A stretch of 37,338 bases of DNA, from positions 1 to 37,338 of the forward strand of contig JAOUMR010000022.1 of NCBI GenBank assembly GCA_029881435.1, written 5' to 3'. The stretch is from Nitrospira sp. (GTDB lineage Bacteria > Nitrospirota > Nitrospiria > Nitrospirales > Nitrospiraceae). Both the position numbers and the translations under genes were made by a program. The notes under the pieces were generated by a model. The model did no database searches. It had not been told where the DNA came from and worked only from the letters and a program-made list of their open reading frames with translations. Of the stretch, positions 1 through 8,170 are shown one piece after another (the stretch's first letter is position 1; each line of letters starts with the position of its first letter).

Positions 1-169
1 CCCGGCGTGGGGTCGGCCCACGTGGTGAGGGTTAAACCTGGCCCAGCGGTGCTTTTGACGAGGGCTTGCATGCATACATTGTATACCAAGTTCCACAGTT
101 TGCCCCTACTGTTTCAGTGAAAGAAACGAGTTGCGCCGTGGTCTTAGCGATGGGTAGGATGCCCGAATC
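1..169. other. Leader region before the first gene, no gene seen
   Basis: No convincing coding frame lies here. The stretch holds a self-complementary TGCATGCA at 67-74 and a GTATAC at 81-86. A TTGACG hexamer at 55-60 could be a -35 element, but no -10 box sits at a proper distance from it, so I do not call a promoter. An AGGA at 156-159 is a plausible ribosome binding site for the gene starting at 170. Confidence 0.4.
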
Positions 170-1162
170 ATGTTCCATCCAGCTGTGACACGTCTGATTG
201 TCGTTGCCGGGTTGCTGAGTGTGGCGCCGTATCAAGCCCCTGCTCACGCAAACGGGCAAGCAGAGGCTCACCCTGTACCGTCTCAAACCTTGTCTTCTGA
301 GCACCAATGGGTGACGTTTGATTTTGCGGGTTCGAATGGCTCGGGAAATCTCCAACTCGGTCAACCACTTGAGTTGACGATGACCCTCGGTGGAATTTCC
401 CCGGACCCCATGCCGTTTGTGGCCATTTGTGAGTCGGCCAACTTTGAATCACAGATCGTGACCTTGAAACCCGATCCGGCGTCACCGGTAATGAAGGCGA
501 CCACCACCCTTGCGCCCGTCGCGCAAGCTCAGCTCTCTCCTGGCCGAAGAGTTTTTCGACTCCACGTGACGTTCGCCAGGTCAACCGAAACGAAATTCGA
601 ACGCCTGATGACTCGGATTGTGTATCTCACGGTAGACCACCCCGAGCCTGTTGGCGGTGCCCATGCATCCTCCACAGCCAATCAAGACCAACCGAGCGAG
701 AGGGATCTAGCCACTGACCAAGCCGAGCCTGTGCTTGATGCCATCCCCCTGGGCAACGATCAGCTGGTGGAGGAAGACCTCCTGCCTCCTCGTTCCCCCC
801 AACCGACACCAGCCTATTGGCACCAGGTCCGTGACCTCTTGAACCGGAGCTGGAACCGCACCACCCTGAGCATGCCACACTCCTCACCCCACCAAGCCGT
901 GCACGTGCAATTTCGGCTCTATCCCGGTGGACGAGCCCAGATGATGCAGATTGCAGAGGGATCCGGCGCCTCTGAGATCGACCAAGCCGGCATCCAGGCG
1001 ATCGCCGATGCGCAACCATTCCCACCGTTCCCTCTGGGCGTCGGAAGCAAGCCGATCGAGATCCACGTGCGCTTACAGACGGGCTCACAATCCGGAGTAC
1101 GGAACTTCCGAACCGGCACCGCCCAGGAGCCTGGACGAACAATCAGCGCGCCGAAGCAATGA
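170..1162 (+). CDS. Exported protein with TonB-type C-terminal domain
   Basis: This 330-residue protein has an N-terminal hydrophobic stretch ending in an Ala-His-Ala site near residue 28, which looks like a cleavable signal peptide or a membrane anchor. Residues about 40-165 are a beta-rich domain I do not recognise. A Pro/Asp/Glu-rich linker follows, then about 215-310 resembles the TonB/TolA C-terminal fold: an even run of polar strands with HVQFRLYPGGRAQMMQIAEG, a helix reading DQAGIQAIADAQPFPPFP and a closing strand. That pattern is typical of energy-coupling proteins that touch outer-membrane receptors. No exbB or exbD lies nearby. The ATG at 170 is preceded by AGGA at 10-nt spacing. 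The stop overlaps an ATG of the next frame, but the next gene probably starts further on. The domain call is by pattern; the precise role is unknown. Confidence 0.75.
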   Translation: MFHPAVTRLIVVAGLLSVAPYQAPAHANGQAEAHPVPSQTLSSEHQWVTFDFAGSNGSGNLQLGQPLELTMTLGGISPDPMPFVAICESANFESQIVTLKPDPASPVMKATTTLAPVAQAQLSPGRRVFRLHVTFARSTETKFERLMTRIVYLTVDHPEPVGGAHASSTANQDQPSERDLATDQAEPVLDAIPLGNDQLVEEDLLPPRSPQPTPAYWHQVRDLLNRSWNRTTLSMPHSSPHQAVHVQFRLYPGGRAQMMQIAEGSGASEIDQAGIQAIADAQPFPPFPLGVGSKPIEIHVRLQTGSQSGVRNFRTGTAQEPGRTISAPKQ

Positions 1163-1185
1163 GCTGGCCGCTCATGGAGGAGTTC

Positions 1186-1824
1186 ATGAAAGAATCACAT
1201 CGCACAAGTACGCAACTCAGATCGAGCTGGACGTTAGGCTTGGTGATGGTGAGCCTCTTCACACTCTTCCCCATCAGCGCCGAAGCGGAAACCGCTCGTT
1301 GGGACATCGATCCGGATCACTCAGCGATTGAGTTTCGCGTCGCGCACATGGTGGTGTCGAAAACGTCGGGGCGATTCACGGAGTACCGCGGATTTATCGA
1401 GATGGACGCGGACGCGAAAATCTTGAAGACGATTGAGGCCACGATCAATGCCGAAGCGATCAACACCAACCACGAAAAGCGCGACGCACATCTCCGTAAT
1501 CCCGATTTCTTGGACGTCAAACAGTTTCCAACGATCACGTACAAGATGAAATCCTCGCAAAAAGCGGGAGAGACCTACACGTTTGTTGGGAACCTCACCT
1601 TGCATGGCGTGACCAAAGAGGTCTCGCTCCATGGAACGTTCAACGGGGTCACCCAGGATCCTTGGGGCAACACCAGAGCCGGATTCAGTGCCGATGGCAA
1701 ACTGAATCGCAAGGACTTCGGCATGGTTTGGAACAAAGTCCTCGATAGCGGTGGGCTTGTCGTGGGAGATGAGGTACAGATCCACTTGGACATCGAGTGT
1801 ATCAAGGCCAGAAACCCCTCATAG
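1186..1824 (+). CDS. YceI family periplasmic protein
   Basis: This is a YceI-family lipocalin-like protein. The family forms a periplasmic beta-barrel that binds isoprenoid or other amphipathic ligands. The mature part begins TARWDIDPDHSAIEFRVAHM, the classic YceI opening, and continues with the NTNHEKRDAHLRNPDFLD segment and the LTLHGVTKEV strand. A signal peptide with a hydrophobic core ends at an Ala-Glu-Ala site. An upstream in-frame ATG at 1159 overlaps the previous stop, but a GGAGG at 1176-1180 sits 5 nt before the ATG at 1186, so I place the start there (212 residues). Spacing to the preceding exported protein is small, so the two are probably cotranscribed. The ligand cannot be read from the sequence. 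Confidence 0.93.
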   Translation: MKESHRTSTQLRSSWTLGLVMVSLFTLFPISAEAETARWDIDPDHSAIEFRVAHMVVSKTSGRFTEYRGFIEMDADAKILKTIEATINAEAINTNHEKRDAHLRNPDFLDVKQFPTITYKMKSSQKAGETYTFVGNLTLHGVTKEVSLHGTFNGVTQDPWGNTRAGFSADGKLNRKDFGMVWNKVLDSGGLVVGDEVQIHLDIECIKARNPS

Positions 1825-1876
1825 CTCCACTTGGCGGCGCCACGAGGGACACGCCCGTCACATGAGGCGATGACTG

Positions 1877-2875
1877 ATGAAGGCGATGGTGCTCGACTAT
1901 ATCGGCGATGTCTCCGGCCATCCCTTACAGCTTCGAGATCAGCCTACCCCTACTCCGCAGTCTGGTCAGGTCCTTGTCAAAATCCGCGTCTGCGGTGTCT
2001 GCCGCACAGATCTCCATGTGGTGGAGGGTGAACTGCCCAACCCGACATTGCCGTTGATCCCAGGCCATCAAGCTGTCGGCACAGTGGCGCAAATCGGCGC
2101 CGATGTCTCAGAAGTCAAGGAAGGGGACCGCGTGGGGATTGCCTGGCTGCAAGACACATGTGGACGATGCGAGTTTTGCACAAGCGGGCGTGAGAATCTC
2201 TGCTTACAGGCAACATTCACCGGCTATCAGGCCAACGGCGGGTATGCCGAGTACGCGGTCGTCCCTGCACGATTTGCCTATCCCATCCCACCGATCTTTT
2301 CGGATGATGAAGCCGCACCCTTGCTCTGCGCCGGAATTATCGGCTATCGAGCCCTACGGCTCAGTGGGATCAAACGAGGTCAGCGCCTCGGACTCTATGG
2401 CTTTGGGGCATCAGCCCACATCGCCATCCAGATTGCACGCCATTGGGGTTGCCAGGTCTATGTCAGTTCGCTCAAACGGGAGCACCAGGAATTGGCCAAA
2501 CAATTGGGAGCGGTCTGGGTGGGTGGGGCGACGGACACGCCACCCGATAAACTACATGGGTCGATCATCTTTGCCCCAGCTGGAGATCTCGTCCCCCCGG
2601 CCTTGAGAGCGCTTGACCGAGGCGGCACGTTAGCTTTGGCTGGCATCCACATGTCACCGATTCCCTCACTGGACTACGATCGTGACGTCTTCGGAGAGCG
2701 AGTCATCCGTAGCGTCACAGCCAACACCAGACAGGACGGCATCGATCTCTTGCGTGAAGCAGCAGCCATTCCCATCAAGCCACACACAGTCCGTTTTCCG
2801 CTTGAACAGGCAAATCGCGCCCTGCAAGAGTTGAAGGCCGGAAGCTTTCAAGGAGCGGCAGTCCTAACAATGTAA
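1877..2875 (+). CDS. Zinc-dependent alcohol dehydrogenase family protein
   Basis: This is a medium-chain dehydrogenase/reductase of 332 residues. The catalytic zinc region shows CGVCRTDLH followed by the GHQAVG glycine-histidine motif. The structural zinc lobe has the CGRCEFCTSGRENLC cluster of four cysteines. The third catalytic ligand is in LLCAGIIGYRAL. The nucleotide-binding turn reads YGFGASAH rather than the usual GxGxxG, a variant I associate with the AdhA-like, substrate-promiscuous branch of the family. It would oxidise alcohols or reduce aldehydes with NAD(P). GAGG at 1864-1867 lies 9 nt upstream of the ATG. It follows yceI by about 50 nt and could be in the same transcript. The substrate is not predictable. 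Confidence 0.93.
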   Translation: MKAMVLDYIGDVSGHPLQLRDQPTPTPQSGQVLVKIRVCGVCRTDLHVVEGELPNPTLPLIPGHQAVGTVAQIGADVSEVKEGDRVGIAWLQDTCGRCEFCTSGRENLCLQATFTGYQANGGYAEYAVVPARFAYPIPPIFSDDEAAPLLCAGIIGYRALRLSGIKRGQRLGLYGFGASAHIAIQIARHWGCQVYVSSLKREHQELAKQLGAVWVGGATDTPPDKLHGSIIFAPAGDLVPPALRALDRGGTLALAGIHMSPIPSLDYDRDVFGERVIRSVTANTRQDGIDLLREAAAIPIKPHTVRFPLEQANRALQELKAGSFQGAAVLTM

Positions 2876-2883
2876 ATGTGAAT

Positions 2884-2945
2884 CTGCAATGACCAACGGG
2901 TGATTGCAGGGAGCCGAATGACGCCGCCGGATGGCCGGAGGCGTC
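2884..2945. terminator. Two hairpins between convergent genes
   Basis: Two stem-loops fill the gap between the alcohol dehydrogenase and the convergent membrane-protein gene. The first pairs 2884-2894 with 2899-2909 (11 bp, one mismatch, AACG loop). The second pairs GACGCC at 2920-2925 with GGCGTC at 2940-2945, with an inner CCGG pair. Neither is followed by a T-run, so a role in ending or stabilising transcripts is only an inference from position. Confidence 0.35.
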
Positions 2946-3006
2946 CAAGAAAGCACTCAGGTCATTCGTGAGGAAAGGCTAAGGTCGACTGCGCGCTGAT
3001 GCTGAG

Positions 3007-3621
3007 TCATTTTGGATGAGAGTTTCCCGTTTGGTTCATGAGTTTGAGTGTCTTGGTGGCAAACCACGCCCTCCAGTCCAGTTTCGCGAAAACAACGACC
3101 AACGCAAGCAGGAAAGCTTGCGTCAAGACAAAATATGCCCCGAGATAGGCAAAGACCGATCCATCATCGAGAACGACCTGATGCGCAACCTCCATGGCCA
3201 TGATTACCCAAAAACTATAAGTCAGAAACCGGCCTATGAATGATGCAGCAGCCACCGGTGCCAGTGGCAAAGACGTGAGCCCATAGGCGATAAACAGCGA
3301 GTTCGATGGCAAGGGGCTGCAGGTGTAGGCGAGGAAGGCCCCAAAAGTCATCGCGCGTTGTGTTCCCAGACGGTCTTTCACAAGATCAATGTTCTCTTTG
3401 GTGCGCGCGCTCAACCAGTGTTGCCTGACAATGATAAACGCCAACTTCGCGAGCACAAGTCTCCCGGCGGTGGCTGCTAATGCAGCCACGAACGCGGTCA
3501 GCCAGGGATTCGCATCCGGTCTGGATAGTCCAATCGCAGACAACACGATCCATGTCGGTGGCGCGAATGCAGGCAGGCTATTCAGCACAAAGATGATGGC
3601 AAAGAGAGACAGGATGTTCAT
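3007..3621 (-). CDS. Polytopic inner-membrane protein, possibly SNARE-associated/DedA-like
   Basis: About 204 residues with four to five hydrophobic segments: the N-terminus, about residues 45-65, 100-135, 150-165 and 170-190. A cytoplasmic loop rich in charged residues (TKENIDLVKDRLG) is followed by a glycine- and serine-rich re-entrant-looking stretch with PLPSNSLF and FIGRF. This arrangement resembles VTT/DedA-type transport proteins, but the signature is incomplete, so family assignment is tentative. A GTG at 3639 gives six extra residues and an ATG at 3621 starts a typical membrane-insertion sequence; neither has a well-placed ribosome binding site. The gene stands alone, convergent with the dehydrogenase, with a possible promoter just upstream. 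Confidence 0.7.
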   Translation of the reverse strand: MNILSLFAIIFVLNSLPAFAPPTWIVLSAIGLSRPDANPWLTAFVAALAATAGRLVLAKLAFIIVRQHWLSARTKENIDLVKDRLGTQRAMTFGAFLAYTCSPLPSNSLFIAYGLTSLPLAPVAAASFIGRFLTYSFWVIMAMEVAHQVVLDDGSVFAYLGAYFVLTQAFLLALVVVFAKLDWRAWFATKTLKLMNQTGNSHPK

Positions 3622-3659
3622 CGTTGCATGAAAGCGCACAACCTTCCGGTGCTTGCCGC

Positions 3660-3689
3660 ATTATGGCATTGCAGTGAACGCGTCACCAA
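3660..3689 (-). promoter_or_regulatory. Candidate sigma-70 promoter of the membrane-protein gene
   Basis: Read on the minus strand, TTGGTG (3684-3689) and CATAAT (3660-3665) are separated by 18 nt, just upstream of the membrane-protein gene. The -35 box matches the consensus weakly, so this is a suggestion by motif and position only. Confidence 0.3.
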
Positions 3690-4056
3690 TGAAACAGCCA
3701 TGGCTCTTCCAAGAACATCACAGATGTCTCCGTCTACAGAGCGGTGGGATTCCACATTTTCAATCGTTGGATTGTCGATCGTCAAATAATTTATGGACAG
3801 GGTGTATGACGACTTACGGTATTATTGACAGGCCGGGAGCGCTGTCTCGCCTTCCGTGTGAGTCCTCAGCTCTTGAGCTAAAAGGATCGTGGATCGGGTG
3901 GCTGACCCTGAGCGATGGGCAACGACCGGACGGTCATTGCATAATCAGGTTCTAGGCATCCAACACGTTCGAAATACCCGCTCGTGGGACACTCCAACCA
4001 TTCTCAGCCAGGCTTTGGAATGTCTCGCGGCATCTTGCTGAAACAGCCAACGGCCT
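3690..4056. other. Intergenic stretch without a supported gene
   Basis: About 370 nt separate the membrane-protein promoter from the end of the hemD-like gene. The open frames here have composition unlike the neighbours, no ribosome binding site and no recognisable domain. I see no tRNA, strong hairpin or repeat. Confidence 0.5.
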
Positions 4057-4884
4057 CTATCTCTTTTGGTCGAGCATGCTCGAAGCTTGCGCAGACACTT
4101 CTTTCACCAAGACTCCCATCTTCGGATGTGATGGCTCGAAATCGACCGGCCAGTTATGGTGGCGCAACCGTTCACTTGTGGTGGGACCGATCGAAGCCAC
4201 GACCATCTTCTTCAATGCCGCGCACAGCGCCTCCACTTTGCCCTCCTGCTCCAACACCCGCATGACATGATCGACTTGAATAGCGTTGGTGATCAGTACC
4301 ACATGCACACGCCCGGCCATGACTTCATCGAGCGCATGGCGAATAGGACTACGATCTTCCGGCAGAGCCCATTTATAGATTGGAACCGGGAACACTGCTG
4401 CCCCTCGCTGCTCCAATGCATTGAGCAAATCAGGGTTGGAGACTCCATACTCCTGCACGGCAACCCGCAGGCCTCTCACAGGCCGATGCTGATCCAGGAC
4501 CGAAATTAGATCAGCCCAGGTATTGGGCTCCGGTACGGTCAGCGTCGCGTTCAGACCAGTAGCCTTGAGGGCTGCAAGCGGCTTTGGTCCTCTCGCAATC
4601 ACTGCCATGCGCTGGAGGGCCGTTACAATTGATGACCAGGGATATCGCGACTTGAGCGCATCGAACAGCGCAGTGGTACCGACACCGGTGAGGAGCACAA
4701 GCAGGTCGACGTGACCAGCCATGAGCCGAACCCCAAACTCCTGCGCCGCCGGATTATCCTCCAGTGGAACTTCGCGCAAAGCAGGGGTGACAAGCGGTCG
4801 CCCCCCGTAACGCTCAATCAGACGGGTGATCTCCGTGGCCATCCGGCTTTCAAAGGCAGCGACTGTTAAACCATTCAGCGACAT
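4057..4884 (-). CDS. hemD: Uroporphyrinogen-III synthase
   Basis: This 275-residue protein matches the HemD family, which closes hydroxymethylbilane into uroporphyrinogen III with inversion of ring D, the branch point to haem, sirohaem and cobamides. Visible family features are the opening GLTVAAFESRMATEITRLIE, the LLVLLTGVGTTALFDAL segment of the first lobe, VIARGPKPLAALKATGL, the hinge with VAVQEYG, and the second-lobe VASIGPTTSERLRHHNWPVD stretch. Sequence conservation in HemD is always low, but the order of these elements fits. It stands apart from other haem genes and is divergent from the VOC-MBL-epimerase operon. The 144-nt gap between the two starts must hold both promoters. Confidence 0.92.
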   Translation of the reverse strand: MSLNGLTVAAFESRMATEITRLIERYGGRPLVTPALREVPLEDNPAAQEFGVRLMAGHVDLLVLLTGVGTTALFDALKSRYPWSSIVTALQRMAVIARGPKPLAALKATGLNATLTVPEPNTWADLISVLDQHRPVRGLRVAVQEYGVSNPDLLNALEQRGAAVFPVPIYKWALPEDRSPIRHALDEVMAGRVHVVLITNAIQVDHVMRVLEQEGKVEALCAALKKMVVASIGPTTSERLRHHNWPVDFEPSHPKMGVLVKEVSAQASSMLDQKR

Positions 4885-4960
4885 CGTCGTGATTAAATCG
4901 ACCCCATCACCCGTGAGGGTATCAGAACCATCTGCCCCTCGGGCAGTATGGGTTTTGCCA

Positions 4961-4990
4961 TTGACGCCCTGCCATCAGTCTCCCTACTAT
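4961..4990 (+). promoter_or_regulatory. Candidate promoter of the VOC-MBL-epimerase operon
   Basis: TTGACG at 4961-4966 and TACTAT at 4985-4990 are separated by 18 nt, in the gap between divergent hemD and the VOC gene. The predicted transcript start would lie about 30 nt before the VOC start codon. Confidence 0.5.
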
Positions 4991-5028
4991 ACAACTTTTA
5001 ACTTGATCGACGACCGAGTCACGCCCAT

Positions 5029-5466
5029 ATGACGGCTCCACTTCATAGAGGTCTTCGGCATTTGGCGCTGCGTGTGACGGATCTTCCACGATCGCGTCGA
5101 TTCTACGAACAACTTCTTGGCTTCCAGGCCATCTGGGAGCCCGACCCACAGAACATCTACTTCAGCTCCGGAATCGACAACCTAGCCCTCCACCAGATCT
5201 CGAAGACAGAATTAGCCTCCTACGACTCTTCGAACACCCAACTCCTCGATCACATGGGGGTGATTCTCGACAGCCCACAGGCTGTCGATCAGCTGTACCA
5301 AGCCATCGCGCCTAAAATCGAATCGATGGGCGGACGCATTGTCAAAGAGCCGAAGCAACACCGTGATGACAGCTACTCATTTTATTTCTCAGATCCTGAT
5401 GGTAACGCGATCCAAGCGCTCTATGAACCGACGATCAGTAAACTGCGGTTCAGTACCAACCCCTAA
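5029..5466 (+). CDS. VOC family protein (glyoxalase/dioxygenase fold)
   Basis: A 145-residue vicinal-oxygen-chelate protein. It begins with the typical strand-helix unit HLALRVTDLPRSRRFYEQLL and an FQAIWEPD strand, then LLDHMGVILDSPQAVDQLYQ, and ends with YSFYFSDPDGNAIQALYEP, where the DPDGN turn and the final Glu are the usual metal-site region. His in HLALRV, His in LLDHMGV and Glu in ALYEP are the expected metal ligands. Family members are lyases, isomerases or ring-cleaving dioxygenases; the substrate is unknown. It is the first gene of a tight operon, 5 nt before the MBL-fold gene. No strong ribosome binding site precedes the ATG. Confidence 0.88.
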   Translation: MTAPLHRGLRHLALRVTDLPRSRRFYEQLLGFQAIWEPDPQNIYFSSGIDNLALHQISKTELASYDSSNTQLLDHMGVILDSPQAVDQLYQAIAPKIESMGGRIVKEPKQHRDDSYSFYFSDPDGNAIQALYEPTISKLRFSTNP

Positions 5467-5471
5467 ACCCC

Positions 5472-7094
5472 ATGTGGACCGGCATTCCTAACAACCACTA
5501 TGTGAGCCTGGTCCCCTGGTGCTGGGTGCAACTGGAAAGTGCGGAACCGCCAGGGCCATTCCCGTTCGTGAGTGGTGTGGCCCCTGAAGTCATCGCCAGC
5601 CTCCAGGAAGCCTATAGCCTCATGTCCAGCGCAATCGACACGGCGATCAGCGACGTCTTTTCCAAACGGGCGCCGCTCGACGACGCCGATCGGCAACATC
5701 GACTGGAAGATGCCTATGCCGAACTGGTCAACGCGCGACCATACCTTCAGCAACATATTCGCTGCGGTCGTGGCCCGGATGGGATATTCTATTGGGATTT
5801 CCCGATCGATCCGATCAAGTCCCCAACATCGGCGAATGGTGGTTTGCGCATTTTTCATGCAGTCAACCGTCAAACGCTCCCAATGGGATTCAATGACCGC
5901 CCGCTCGGCCCCTCCGTGGGGAAATTACTCGGCCTACTCGATGGAACACATACGGCTGATGAGCTGCGATCCGCCGTCACCGCCATGCCTCGCGATGCAC
6001 AAGGTCTGCTCGTGAAATTGCTCGAGTCGCTGCAACTGCATGGATGCGTGGCCGCTTCGCCCACTGATTCGATCCGTCGGCATTGGTTCGATATCGTCCG
6101 TGATCAGGACACGGTCCATCTGGGACATGCAGCCTTGCTCTATCGGCAACGTGAGACCGTGTTCTTGTTCGACCCATGGCTGCTCCCTTGGTTTGCCGAA
6201 TCGCCATTGCCATCGCTCTGGGGTGGACTTTTACCTAAGCCTGCTGCGGTGTTTTTGACTCATGATCACGATGATCATGTCGACCCCCGTACCTTGCTCC
6301 ATGTGCCTAAAGATATACCGATCATCGTCCCCAGTCGCCGGAACCGAAAGCAGCTGTTCTTCAATTATCACGCGCTGCTCACAGAGTTGGGATTTGATCA
6401 AATCGTTGAGCTGGCTCATGGTGAAAGTTGGGCGTTTGAAGGTGGGGCGGTCATCTCTGTCCCCTTCTACGGGGAAGATCCCTGCGACCTAGGCATGCCG
6501 AGGAATTGCTATCTGATCTCCGACCGTGGGTACAATATCCTGATTCATGCAGACAGCGGTCCGACCAACGATGGACGGTCGGCGCTTAAGGGTGATCTCA
6601 TTCAACAACTCGTCGGAAAGTACGGATCGATTCCCCTGGTGCTGGCTTCGCAACAACAGCTGCTTGAAATTCGGAGTCATGCCGCCCACGCTGCACTATC
6701 TCACCCCGGGAAATGGTTGGATATCGGCGAGAACGGGTATCTCACAAACGCGTATCTCGCCGACGTCTGCGCCGCCGCCCATGCACGATTGTTTGTTTCC
6801 TATGCAACCGGAGGGGCTGATTGGTATCCGGACCACCTGTCCTTTATGTTTAGTCGTCGCAATCCAGCTAGGACAGCCTTCTTGACGGCTCACTGGGAAT
6901 CTCCAGAGAAATTGAAAGCCCTTCTTATTTCACAGGAATGTCGCTATCATCGTGCCCATGCTCTCGATCTCTATCGAGCAACGGACCGAGGCGAGATCCA
7001 AGTCATATCGGCTGCAGATGCTCTCGCCCCGCTAAATTTATATGGCCTCGATCACGGCAACCCACCATTCATGAAGTCGGAAAAACAAGGATAG
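5472..7094 (+). CDS. MBL-fold metallo-hydrolase with PqqD-like middle region
   Basis: This 540-residue protein has three parts. Residues 1-140 are an N-terminal region I do not recognise, rich in Trp and Pro at the start and helical afterwards. Residues about 143-200 (RPLGPSVGKLLGLLDGTHTA and following) look like a PqqD/RRE-type winged helix, with the family's xxLLDGxxTxxEL pattern. From about 205 on is a metallo-beta-lactamase domain with the metal motif HDHDDH at residues 264-269, and a later HADSG that may give another ligand. The enzyme is likely a Zn- or Fe-dependent hydrolase or oxidoreductase of the UlaG/PqqB type. It is sandwiched between a VOC gene (5 nt) and an epimerase (12 nt), which suggests one pathway modifying a carbohydrate- or peptide-linked substrate. 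That pathway is not identified. Confidence 0.85.
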   Translation: MWTGIPNNHYVSLVPWCWVQLESAEPPGPFPFVSGVAPEVIASLQEAYSLMSSAIDTAISDVFSKRAPLDDADRQHRLEDAYAELVNARPYLQQHIRCGRGPDGIFYWDFPIDPIKSPTSANGGLRIFHAVNRQTLPMGFNDRPLGPSVGKLLGLLDGTHTADELRSAVTAMPRDAQGLLVKLLESLQLHGCVAASPTDSIRRHWFDIVRDQDTVHLGHAALLYRQRETVFLFDPWLLPWFAESPLPSLWGGLLPKPAAVFLTHDHDDHVDPRTLLHVPKDIPIIVPSRRNRKQLFFNYHALLTELGFDQIVELAHGESWAFEGGAVISVPFYGEDPCDLGMPRNCYLISDRGYNILIHADSGPTNDGRSALKGDLIQQLVGKYGSIPLVLASQQQLLEIRSHAAHAALSHPGKWLDIGENGYLTNAYLADVCAAAHARLFVSYATGGADWYPDHLSFMFSRRNPARTAFLTAHWESPEKLKALLISQECRYHRAHALDLYRATDRGEIQVISAADALAPLNLYGLDHGNPPFMKSEKQG

Positions 7095-7106
7095 GAGTTC
7101 CCTTTC

Positions 7107-8144
7107 GTGGAAGAACCAGGCATGAGCAAGCAACCGTCAACCACTCTTGTCACGGGCGCCGCCGGATTTATCGGATTTCACGTGGCCAATCGTCTGCTGG
7201 ACAGAGGGGACTCCGTGGTCGGCCTCGATAACATCAACGATTACTACGACGTCCGATTAAAAGACACGCGCCTCGCACAACTGAAACCGCGTCAGGGATT
7301 CAGCTTCGTCAAGCTCGATCTGGCCAACCGACAAGGCATACGTGACCTCTTCGCCGACAAATCGATACGGCGCGTCGTTCATCTCGCAGCTCAAGCCGGC
7401 GTCCGCTATTCCCTCGTGAACCCTCATGCCTATACCGAAAGTAACATCGAAGGATTCATGAACATTCTGGAAGGCTGTCGGCATGGTGACGTCGAGCATC
7501 TCGTCTACGCGTCCTCCAGCTCCGTTTATGGTGGTAATACCCAGATGCCGTTTTCTATTCACGATAATGTCGATCATCCGGTCTCACTCTATGCCGCCAG
7601 CAAGAAAGCCAATGAATTGATGGCTCACTGCTATGCGCATTTGTATCGACTGCCCTGCACAGGCCTTCGGTTTTTTACCGTCTATGGGCCCTGGGGCCGG
7701 CCCGATATGGCTCTCTTCATCTTTACGAAGGCCATCCTAGAAGGCAAACCCATCGAAGTCTTCAATCAAGGGAAGATGAAACGCGATTTCACGTATGTGG
7801 ACGACATCGTCGATGGCATTATTCGGACACTTGATCATCCAGCGACGGCTAATCCATCGTGGTCAGGGGAGAAACCAGATCCGGGAACCAGCTCAGCTCC
7901 GGCAAGAATCTATAATATCGGCAACCACCAGCCAGTTGAACTGCTACGCTTCATCGAAGTCCTGGAGGACGCACTAGGGAAGAAAGCGGAGAAGAAGCTG
8001 ATGCCGATGCAACCAGGCGACGTTCCAGCCACCTACGCAGACATCGAGGATCTCACCAATGATGTGGGGTTTAAGCCGACCACACCAATTGAAGTAGGCA
8101 TTCCTCGCTTTGTGAAGTGGTATCGCGAGTTCTATAGAATATGA
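7107..8144 (+). CDS. NAD-dependent sugar epimerase, UDP-glucuronate 4-epimerase-like
   Basis: A 345-residue extended short-chain dehydrogenase. The N-terminal Rossmann turn is GAAGFIGFH (glycines 17, 20 and 23), the catalytic pair is Tyr162-Lys166 in [10 protein letters not shown], and the active-site SSSSVYGG strand is present. The segment [20 protein letters not shown] is a hallmark of UDP-glucuronate 4-epimerases, which convert UDP-GlcA to UDP-GalA for surface polysaccharide. The GTG at 7107 is chosen because AGGAG at 7093-7097 is 9 nt upstream; an in-frame ATG lies at 7122 without such a site. It is the last gene of the VOC-MBL-epimerase operon. Substrate specificity within this subfamily (GlcA or a related sugar) is inferred. 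Confidence 0.92.
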   Translation: MEEPGMSKQPSTTLVTGAAGFIGFHVANRLLDRGDSVVGLDNINDYYDVRLKDTRLAQLKPRQGFSFVKLDLANRQGIRDLFADKSIRRVVHLAAQAGVRYSLVNPHAYTESNIEGFMNILEGCRHGDVEHLVYASSSSVYGGNTQMPFSIHDNVDHPVSLYAASKKANELMAHCYAHLYRLPCTGLRFFTVYGPWGRPDMALFIFTKAILEGKPIEVFNQGKMKRDFTYVDDIVDGIIRTLDHPATANPSWSGEKPDPGTSSAPARIYNIGNHQPVELLRFIEVLEDALGKKAEKKLMPMQPGDVPATYADIEDLTNDVGFKPTTPIEVGIPRFVKWYREFYRI

Positions 8145-8170
8145 ACATGAGGGTTTTGGGCTAGGTCTCG

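Noticed and set aside
55-87. TTGACG and TATACC before the first gene as a promoter
   Set aside because: The spacing is 21 nt, outside the normal range, and the -10 match is poor.
1159-1185. ATG at 1159 as the yceI start, overlapping the previous stop
   Set aside because: The GGAGG at 1176-1180 is correctly spaced only for the ATG at 1186.
3653-3955. A 100-codon plus-strand frame between the membrane-protein gene and hemD
   Set aside because: No ribosome binding site, no recognisable motif, residue composition unlike a real protein.
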